Assembly (NCBI GenBank): GCA_964384205.1
Contig: CAYLKS010000093.1
Span: forward strand, 1 to 7,712
DNA: 7,712 bases
From: CAYLKS01 sp964384205 [NCBI: uncultured bacterium]
GTDB lineage: Bacteria > JAGOEH01
Direction of reading: 5' to 3'
Below are positions 1 to 7,000 of this stretch, piece by piece. A program made the translations under genes and the position numbers. The notes below the pieces were generated by a model that saw only the letters and a list, made by a program, of their open reading frames with translations, did no database searches and was not told the origin of the DNA. The first letter of the stretch is position 1. Every line of letters starts with the position of its first letter.

Positions 1-98
1 TAATAAAAGAAATTAATCCCAAATTAGATGTTTTTGGTATATTAGATTTCAAACCAATAATCGTAGATAATGAACTTGACAAATACTTTAAATTTTGA
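1..98 (+). CDS. 3' end of an unidentified upstream gene (C-terminal 31 codons)
   Basis: An open frame enters the window with codons beginning at base 3 and ends at the TGA at 96-98. The 31 visible residues include NPKLDVFGILDFKPIIVDNE and end in DKYFKF. The mix of hydrophobic strand-like stretches (VFGIL, PIIV) and an acidic/aromatic tail looks like a genuine protein C-terminus, and the other two plus-strand frames are stopped within the first 27 bases. I do not recognise the family, and 31 residues are too few to assign a function. It lies on the same strand as the regulator, 121 bp upstream. A consensus promoter lies between them, so it is probably the last gene of a separate unit. No convincing terminator follows it. 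Confidence 0.6.
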   Translation, partial: IKEINPKLDVFGILDFKPIIVDNELDKYFKF

Positions 99-159
99 TA
101 TGATTTATCTAAAGGGGATACCATGTCTATTACATTCCCAAAAAAAAATAAAAAAATAC

Positions 160-188
160 TTGACAGGAGATTATATTGTAATTATAAT
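160..188 (+). promoter_or_regulatory. Consensus sigma-70-type promoter of the regulator/receptor cluster
   Basis: The -35 box is TTGACA at 160-165 and the -10 box is TATAAT at 183-188, separated by exactly 17 bp. Both hexamers match the housekeeping sigma-factor consensus at all six positions. Transcription would start near 194-197, about 25 bases ahead of the regulator start codon. The A-rich tract just upstream (140-157) could act as an UP-element-like activator, but this is inference. Such a strong promoter fits one kept off by a repressor, and an operator overlaps the predicted start. No comparable promoter is visible in the short gaps further downstream, so it probably drives all three genes. 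Confidence 0.85.
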
Positions 189-190
189 AA

Positions 191-204
191 TGTAAACGGT
201 TACA
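191..204 (+). promoter_or_regulatory. LacI-family operator (cre-like palindrome)
   Basis: TGTAAACGGTTACA is a 14-bp inverted repeat with half-sites TGTAA and TTACA around a central CG; only the A/G pair flanking the centre breaks the symmetry. It fits the general LacI/GalR-family operator form, including the TGWAANCGNTNWCA pattern known for CcpA sites. It begins two bases after the -10 box and covers the predicted transcription start, so a bound dimer would block initiation. The adjacent gene encodes a LacI-family protein with a matching reading head (SVATISR recognition helix, hinge leucine). The simplest reading is autorepression and control of the downstream receptor. Which regulator binds it is inferred, because a global LacI-family protein could recognise the same motif. 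Confidence 0.82.
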
Positions 205-219
205 AAATTAGGAGTAGAT

Positions 220-1257
220 ATGGCTCAAAAGAAAGTAACTATATATGATATTGCAAAACGAACGGGTTTATCAGTTGCTACGATATCTAGAGTTTTAAAT
301 AATAGTGATGATGTAAAAAGAGAGACAAAAGAATATGTGAATAAGGTTATTAAAGAGATGAATTATGTTCCTAATGCGATAGCGCGTTCATTAAAGAATA
401 AGAAGACATCTTCTATTGGGATATTGGTTTATGCAATAGATTCTCCGTTTTTTTCAGAATTAATTGCATCAATTGAGGATTTTTTTACGAATAAAGATTA
501 TCATATTTTGTTGGCAACAATTTCAGGTTCAGCAAAAAGTGAAATCGACTTATTAAATTTTCTTGTTAAAAAAGAAGTAGAAGGTATAATGTTGTTGGGG
601 TCTTATAATGATAAAAATATATATGAAGAGTTGGAACGGATATCGAAAAAAATACCAATTATTTTAGTTGGGGATTATATCGATTTAGAGACGATTTATT
701 CTGTTAATTCTGATAATTTAGAAGGAGCTTATAAAGCGGTAAAATACTTGATTGATTTAGGTCATAGAGATATTGGTATTTTAACAGGTTACAAGGGGCA
801 GTATGATTCTGAGGAAAGATTGAAGGGTTATAAGAAGGCATTGCTTGAGGCGGGTATAGAATTCAATCCTAATTATGTTTTTCCGGGGGATTATAGTGTT
901 GAAAAATGTCAAAATGGAATTGTTCAATTTATTGAAAGGAATTCTAAAATTACAGCTTTATTTGCTGTAAGTGATATGATGGCAATAGGTGCTATGACTG
1001 GCTTATTACAGCATGATTACAAAGTACCAGATGATATTTCTATAATGGGTTTTGATAATATCAAAAATGCTTCTTTTGTTTATCCTTCTTTAAGTACTGT
1101 TGATCAGAGGATTAAAGTATTGGGGAGATTAGCAGCATCATTGATGATTGAGGCATTGAATTCTGAAAAATCTTATCCTCAAAGAGTTATAAACAAAACT
1201 AATTTAATAATAAGAGATTCTACTGGATATGTAAATTCAGATAGAAAAAGAGGTTGA
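220..1257 (+). CDS. LacI/GalR-family transcriptional repressor
   Basis: This 345-residue protein has the usual family length and layout. The helix-turn-helix spans residues 6-27 (VTIYDIAKRTGLSVATISRV), the hinge helix PNAIARSLKNK spans 51-61 with the operator-intercalating leucine at 58, and a periplasmic-binding-protein-like sensor domain runs from about 65 to 335. Sensor landmarks are R200 in SEERLKGY, at the place of the inducer-contacting arginine of LacI, and D279 in IMGFDN, another position that often contacts sugar. The hydrophilic tail ends in DRKRG. The ATG at 220 follows AGGAG (210-214) by 5 bases and gives a normal family N-terminus. The protein should bind the palindrome at 191-204 as a dimer and release it on ligand binding. 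The receptor gene starts 30 bp downstream, so it is the likely main target. The ligand cannot be named; sugars or sugar derivatives are usual for the family. No truncation or frameshift is seen. Confidence 0.95.
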   Translation: MAQKKVTIYDIAKRTGLSVATISRVLNNSDDVKRETKEYVNKVIKEMNYVPNAIARSLKNKKTSSIGILVYAIDSPFFSELIASIEDFFTNKDYHILLATISGSAKSEIDLLNFLVKKEVEGIMLLGSYNDKNIYEELERISKKIPIILVGDYIDLETIYSVNSDNLEGAYKAVKYLIDLGHRDIGILTGYKGQYDSEERLKGYKKALLEAGIEFNPNYVFPGDYSVEKCQNGIVQFIERNSKITALFAVSDMMAIGAMTGLLQHDYKVPDDISIMGFDNIKNASFVYPSLSTVDQRIKVLGRLAASLMIEALNSEKSYPQRVINKTNLIIRDSTGYVNSDRKRG

Positions 1258-1287
1258 TTATGATTTTTTATCATTATAGGAGGACAA

Positions 1288-4077
1288 ATGAAGAATAAAA
1301 TTTTTTTTATTTTGTTATTATTGTCTACAACCCTTTTTGCAGGAACTACTGGTAAGATAGCGGGGAAAGTTACGGATGCAGCGACAGGGGAGCCATTACC
1401 GGGTGTTAATGTTATTATAACCTCGGTATGGTTGGATGATATTGAAGTGCAGATGGCAGAACCTTTGGGAGCTGCTACAAACATTAATGGAGAATATTTC
1501 ATTACAAATATTCCTCCTGGTGTTTATACTGTTAGATTTTCTATGATTGGATATGCAACGAAAGTGGTTAATAAGGTTAATGTTTCAATAGATTTTACTA
1601 CCAGAGTAGATGTGACTTTATCGGAGGAAGCTATAAAGGGAGAGGAAGTTGTTATAATAGCGCAAAAAGAGGTAATCAGAAAAGATTTGACTGCTACTAC
1701 AAGTGTTGTTAATAGTGGGGATATAGACCTTATGCCTGTTACTGAAGTTTCTGAAGTTATTAATATACAGGCTGGAATGGTAGATGGGCATTTAAGAGGT
1801 GGCCGTTCCGGAGAAATTGCTTATATGATAGATGGCGTTCCTGTTACTGATTTTTATGATGGTAGTCAGGTAGTTGAAGTTTCTAAGGATATGGTTCAGG
1901 AATTACAAGTTTTGAGCGGTACTTTTAATGCGGAATATGGCCAGGCGATGTCTGGTATTATTAATATTACAACTAAAGAATCTTTTGATAAAACATCAGG
2001 TAATGTTAATTTTTATTTGGGTGATTATGTAAGTAATCATTCAGATAAGTTTATGTATATTGATAATATAGATCCTTTGGCTATAAACAATATTGATTTT
2101 ACGTTAAATGGTCCATTGGTTAAAGATAAGATAGGTTATATTTTTAATGTTAGAAATATAAATTTTGATGGTTGGTTGTATGGAAAAAGAAGATTTAAAC
2201 CTAATAATATTGCATATACAGATTCATTGGGAGTTTTTCATCTTTTTAGAGATTCTTCTGGGATGGGTGATAATAAATATGTACCAATGAATTGGAGTAA
2301 GAAATTTTATGCTCAGGGGAAATTGATTTTTAAATTATTTCCAGGTGCGAAGTTTTTTTATAATTTTATTTATGATGATGTATCCTGGCAGGACTATGAT
2401 AGATATTATAAATATAACCCAGATGGAAATGTAACCAATTACAAAAAAGGTATGGTTAATATTTTACGATTAAATTATTCAATAAATCCGAATAATTTTT
2501 TTGAAGCAAGTGCATCATATTATGATAAATCTTTTAAGCAGTATTTATATAAAAATCCTCATGATTCAAGATATTGTCATCCTTATTTGTTGTCAACAAT
2601 GCCGTATAGTTTTCTAACAGGAGGAACAAATAATCATAGGTTTGAGAGGCAGACAAAAACATTGGTTGGTAAATTTGATTATACTAGTCAATTAAATCAG
2701 GTGATTCAATTAAAAACTGGAGTTGAATTTAAAAAGCATGAAATATTTTTTGAAGATATTACTTTAAGACCTATTGAGGAGCAGACAGATATTGATTTAA
2801 CTAAAGATAGCCCTTTTATACAGACGAGAATTATGGATGAAACTACATTATATCATTCTAAATATACACATAATCCTTATGAATTTTCTGGATATATTCA
2901 AACTAAATTGGAATTTTTAGAATTGATAGTAAATCTTGGAATTAGATTTGATTATTTTGAGCCAGACGGTAAGATTTTAACAGATGAAACGGATCCGACA
3001 ATATATAATCCAATAAAACCTCAGAATAGGTATCATGATTTGAATGGAAATGGTGTTCAAGATCCAGGTGAACCAGATGTTACTTTAGAAGAACGTCAAA
3101 AATATTGGTATAAAGATGCAAAGGCAAAATATCAAATAAGCCCAAGATTTGGAGCTTCTTTTCCTATATCGGATAGGGGAGTTTTCCATTTTTCTTATGG
3201 GCATTTTTTCCAAATGCCAAGATTTGAATATTTATATATGAATCCAGATTTTGAGCTTGGTTCTGGTACTGGTAATGTAGGAGTAATTGGCAATGCAGAT
3301 TTGAAACCAGAAAAAACAGTAAGTGGAGAGCTTGGATTACAGCAGCAAATTACAAATGATTTGTCAATGGATGTTACTGTATTTTTTAGAGATATAAGAA
3401 ACTTAATTGGTACAAGCAGTCAAGAGATAGTTCTATTTGGTGGTTCTGCAAGATATTCAAAACTTGTTAATTCTGATAATGCTTTTGTAAAAGGTTTTAT
3501 TTTGTCTCTTTATAAGAGTTTTTCTGGAGGGCTTTCAGCCTCTTTTAATTATACTTATCAAATTGCAAAAGGAACTGCATCCGATCCTCAGCAAATGAGA
3601 AATGCTCTTGTAGCAGGTATATTGCCTGAGGTTCAATATGTACCATTAAATTGGGATCAGAGACATACTGTGAATCTTAATTTAAATTATTCTTCCTCAA
3701 AGTGGAGTTTTAGTTTAATTGGGAATTATGGAAGTGGTTTGCCTTATACCCCCAGACATAGTATTGATATTTCTGAAGTGTTAACAAATGCGGAAAAAAA
3801 ACCATATACATATAATTTTGATTTAAGAATGGCATATAGGTTTAGATTGCTTAAATTTAATTTTGAATATTATATGAAAATTTATAATTTATTAGATCAC
3901 TTGAATGAAGTAGGTGTTTTTGATGATACAGGTAGGGCTGGTTATACAACAGATTTAATTAGAGCTAAAAAACAGAATGTTCAGGAATATGTTAATACTT
4001 TAGAAGATTTCTTTTTAATACCAACACATTTTTCAGAACCAAGAAGAATTGAAATGGGTATTAAGGTAAATTTCTAA
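1288..4077 (+). CDS. TonB-dependent outer-membrane receptor with N-terminal CPD domain (SusC-like)
   Basis: This 929-residue protein should form a 22-strand outer-membrane barrel that imports a substrate using TonB-ExbBD energy. A signal peptide covers residues 1-18 (MKNKIFFILLLLSTTLFA). A carboxypeptidase-regulatory-like domain runs from about 22 to 111, with GKVTDAATGEPLPGVNV, NGEYFI and IPPGVYTV. EEVVIIA at 119-125 is a TonB-box-like stretch. The plug is at about 130-231, with LRGGRSGEIAYMIDGVPV and a typical end AEYGQAMSGIINITTKES. The barrel fills the rest, with LNWDQRHTVN at 787-796 and a terminal phenylalanine as expected of a BAM-recognised last strand. Length and order are normal for SusC/CirA-like receptors. 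AGGAGG at 1278-1283 sits 4 bases before the ATG. An EF-hand-like loop lies at 584-595 and a short insertion interrupts the CPD domain near 47-59. Close spacing to the regulator gene implies co-transcription and substrate-responsive control. The substrate is unknown; carbohydrate is a guess from the LacI neighbour. Confidence 0.93.
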   Translation: MKNKIFFILLLLSTTLFAGTTGKIAGKVTDAATGEPLPGVNVIITSVWLDDIEVQMAEPLGAATNINGEYFITNIPPGVYTVRFSMIGYATKVVNKVNVSIDFTTRVDVTLSEEAIKGEEVVIIAQKEVIRKDLTATTSVVNSGDIDLMPVTEVSEVINIQAGMVDGHLRGGRSGEIAYMIDGVPVTDFYDGSQVVEVSKDMVQELQVLSGTFNAEYGQAMSGIINITTKESFDKTSGNVNFYLGDYVSNHSDKFMYIDNIDPLAINNIDFTLNGPLVKDKIGYIFNVRNINFDGWLYGKRRFKPNNIAYTDSLGVFHLFRDSSGMGDNKYVPMNWSKKFYAQGKLIFKLFPGAKFFYNFIYDDVSWQDYDRYYKYNPDGNVTNYKKGMVNILRLNYSINPNNFFEASASYYDKSFKQYLYKNPHDSRYCHPYLLSTMPYSFLTGGTNNHRFERQTKTLVGKFDYTSQLNQVIQLKTGVEFKKHEIFFEDITLRPIEEQTDIDLTKDSPFIQTRIMDETTLYHSKYTHNPYEFSGYIQTKLEFLELIVNLGIRFDYFEPDGKILTDETDPTIYNPIKPQNRYHDLNGNGVQDPGEPDVTLEERQKYWYKDAKAKYQISPRFGASFPISDRGVFHFSYGHFFQMPRFEYLYMNPDFELGSGTGNVGVIGNADLKPEKTVSGELGLQQQITNDLSMDVTVFFRDIRNLIGTSSQEIVLFGGSARYSKLVNSDNAFVKGFILSLYKSFSGGLSASFNYTYQIAKGTASDPQQMRNALVAGILPEVQYVPLNWDQRHTVNLNLNYSSSKWSFSLIGNYGSGLPYTPRHSIDISEVLTNAEKKPYTYNFDLRMAYRFRLLKFNFEYYMKIYNLLDHLNEVGVFDDTGRAGYTTDLIRAKKQNVQEYVNTLEDFFLIPTHFSEPRRIEMGIKVNF
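3037..3072 (+). other. EF-hand-like calcium loop within the receptor barrel
   Basis: Receptor residues 584-595 read DLNGNGVQDPGE. Oxygen ligands fall at EF-hand loop positions 1 (D584), 3 (N586), 5 (N588), 9 (D592) and 12 (E595), with glycine at position 6, the full canonical spacing. The stretch lies in a hydrophilic region between predicted barrel strands (after GIRFDYFEP, before RFGASFPI), so it is probably in an extracellular loop. Calcium binding is inferred from the spacing alone. Confidence 0.55.
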
Positions 4078-4090
4078 AATGGAGAGCAAT

Positions 4091-7000
4091 ATGATAAAAG
4101 TAAGATATATTTATGTTTTAGTGATTTTATTTTTTACAGTGTCTATAGGTCAACAGATTACAAAAAGTGGAAGAGAGTATAGAAGAGCGGGTATACATAA
4201 TGGTAATTTAGTATCTACTGTATTTGGAAACTGGGGAGTTGTGGGACAGCCAGCGGATAAAGGGCCAAGAGGTGCCTGGCTTTACTCTACTAATGGATAT
4301 GTTGGTGATGTTAGTTTAATGGTGGGTGCTGAGGTAAATTATAATGATTCTTTAAAATTTCATTCTGTGGTTATTTGTCCTGTAGATAGGCCAACAAAAA
4401 GAGCTGAAATTTCTCCTGACGGTAAGTTCTGGGGTTTTGAACCTGTGGCGGGTTATTTTAATGAAAATTATGATGGAGTTGCAATGAGCACTAATCCTGC
4501 ATCCTGGCCTCCATATTGGCCGGATAAAATGAATGATCCTGAGGATCCAGGTTGGCCTGGTGCATGGAATGGATTTTTTGGTAAAAATGTGAAAAATGCA
4601 GATCAAGAATCATATTTTGTAATGGATGATAACAATGATGAGGAATTTAATTATGCAAATTATAATAATTTAGGTGTTGAGTTTAAGCCTGATCCTGATA
4701 ATCCTCAAAGAAATGGGCTCGGTTTAGTTGTAAAAGTACGTGGAATGCAATGGTCTCAATTTTTAGCTCAAGATTGTATTTTCTGGTTATATGAAATTAC
4801 GAATACAAGTAAATATGATTACCCAAGAGTATCTTTCGGTATGCTTGTTGGAACTTATGTAGGTGTTACAGGAACTGATGATTCTCCACAGGAATATGAT
4901 GATGATTGGTCTTTTTTCGATGTTGAAAGAGATTTAACATGGACAGGAGATTATCCTAATGATAATTCAAGAAATCCTAAATGGCAAGGGCCTGTTGGAT
5001 TGGTAGGTTATGCATTTTTAGAATCGCCTGGGAACCCTTATGATGGTATTGATAATGATGGAGATGCTGAGGATAATCCTAAGATACCTTCAACTGCTCC
5101 ATATTTTTCTGAATCTGATTTTGATAGTGTTTTAATTTCAGCAGGTGATACTATTGTATTAATAGATGATAATTTTAATAGAACATTACTGGTTGTTCCA
5201 GATAAAGATACAACTGTTTATACAAGAGGTGCTCATATAAATATTAAACCGGGTGTTACAAAATTAGCCGAGGGTAATATTATTTTGGATTCAAAAAATC
5301 AGGAAATAGTAAATCCAAATGCTTATGATGGTATTGATAATGATTTAGATGGTTTGATTGATGAAAATTATTATCTTCATTATCATCAGATAAAGAAAGA
5401 TCAATATGGTAAAATTTTATTTGATATGTTAAATCCTGTTAAATATAAAGATTATAAACATAATTTAGGTGTAAATGATCCATTAATAGATGAGAGAAGA
5501 GATGATGGAATTGATAATGATGGAGATTGGAATCCAGAATTTGATGATGTTGGAGCAGATGGCGTACCAAATACTGGTGATATTGGTGAAGGAGATGGAA
5601 AGCCAACATTAGGAGAACCTAATTTTGATAGGACTGATGTTGATGAATCTGATCAAATTGGACTTACAAGTTTTGAATATTTTACACCTGCTAATGATAT
5701 AAATCTTGCAGATGATGAAGATTTATGGAAAAGATTATCTCCTGGTTATTTTGAAGTTCCTCAATCTATTCAGGATAATAAGCCTTTATATGGAGAAGAT
5801 GGAGATTTTATTTATGGTACAGGATATTTTCCTTTAAGAGCAGGACAGACTGAAAGAATTTCTCTTGCTTTAGTTTTTGGGCATGATCAAAATGATCTTT
5901 TGAAAAATAGAGAAACTGTACAAAAAATTTATAATAGTGATTATAGATTTCCACAGCCACCAGAAAAGCCAACTTTGACCGCTATTCCAGGTGATGGTAA
6001 GGTTATTTTATATTGGGATAGAAAAGCAGAAGAAACTATAGATCCTGTATTGAAAGTTAATGATTTTGAAGGATATAAAATTTATAAATCTACTGATCCT
6101 GAATTTAGTGATATAAGAGTAATAACAGATGCAGATGGTAATGCTTCCGGTTATAAGCCATTAGTGCAATATGATATAAAAAATGGAATAAAGGGATATT
6201 TTAGAGCAAGTGAAGATTTGTTTCAAGATACAAGAGGATATTCTTTTTATTTAGGAGATGATACAGGGCTTAAGCATACTTTTATTGATACAGATGTTGA
6301 AAATGGAAGGACTTATTATTATGCAGTCGTAGCTTATGACCATGGAGATGCTACAAAAGATATTTTCCCGTCAGAGAATACAAAATTTATTTCTGTTTTA
6401 AATACAGGAGAAATTGTTACTGATATTAATACAGCAGCAGTTACACCAAATCCACAACCTGCTGGATATACACATCCAGAAGATTTTATAGAATTAGATG
6501 ACCATAGTGGACCTGCAACAGGTTCAGTTCTTTTACATATTGTTGATGAAACTAAGCTAACAGGACATAAGTATAGATTAGAATTCTGGGATAGTTCTAC
6601 TGATTCTGTTGATAATGATAATGACTGGAATCCTATAACAGATGATATTGGTAATGATAGAAATAAAGACCAAATAGATGAAGACGGTTCTCAAAATAAT
6701 GGTAAACCAGACTACAATGAACCTAATATTGATAAAAATGATCTGGAAGAATTTGCACCATATACCACTTATTATAATGTTATTGATTTAAATGAAAATG
6801 CTGTTGAATTTACTGTTCCAAATCATGCAGTTGTTGTTGATTTGGAATATGAACATATTATTGATTCGACTTTTAGAATTACAGATTTAGATGGTAATCG
6901 AATATCATCAGATGCTTATGAATTAGTATCTGATAAAGGAAAAATTAAAATTTTAGATACTGAAAAATTGAAGCCAGGATTTAAATATGTAGCATATTTT

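Noticed and set aside
86-139. Possible terminator for the upstream gene (CTTTA/TAAAG and GGGGAT/ATTCCC pairings)
   Set aside because: The stems are short or broken by bulges, and the downstream run is A rather than T on the transcribed strand, so neither resembles an intrinsic terminator.
176-187. Second near-palindrome TTGTAATTATAA overlapping the -10 box
   Set aside because: It lacks the central CG expected for this regulator family and is easily produced by AT richness; the clear operator is the adjacent site at 191-204.
1260-1274. Small hairpin ATGAT-TTTTT-ATCAT between regulator and receptor
   Set aside because: Five A/T-dominated pairs are too weak for a terminator or switch and are expected by chance here; it was considered as a coupling element only because it starts just after the regulator stop codon.
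1179-1502. Minus-strand open frame of 107 codons spanning the regulator end and receptor start
   Set aside because: It lies opposite two well-supported genes, has no recognisable domain and no good ribosome site, and overlaps the conserved signal peptide and CPD domain of the receptor.
4079-4081. Alternative in-frame start for the large exported protein (adds MESN)
   Set aside because: The only purine-rich site upstream is 12 bases away, while GGAGAG is ideally placed for the ATG at 4091; the extra residues would also precede the basic N-region of the signal peptide.
4352-4606. Minus-strand open frame of 84 codons
   Set aside because: Antisense to the large exported protein; composition rich in I, R, T and H, typical of a shadow of an AT-rich gene, with no domain.
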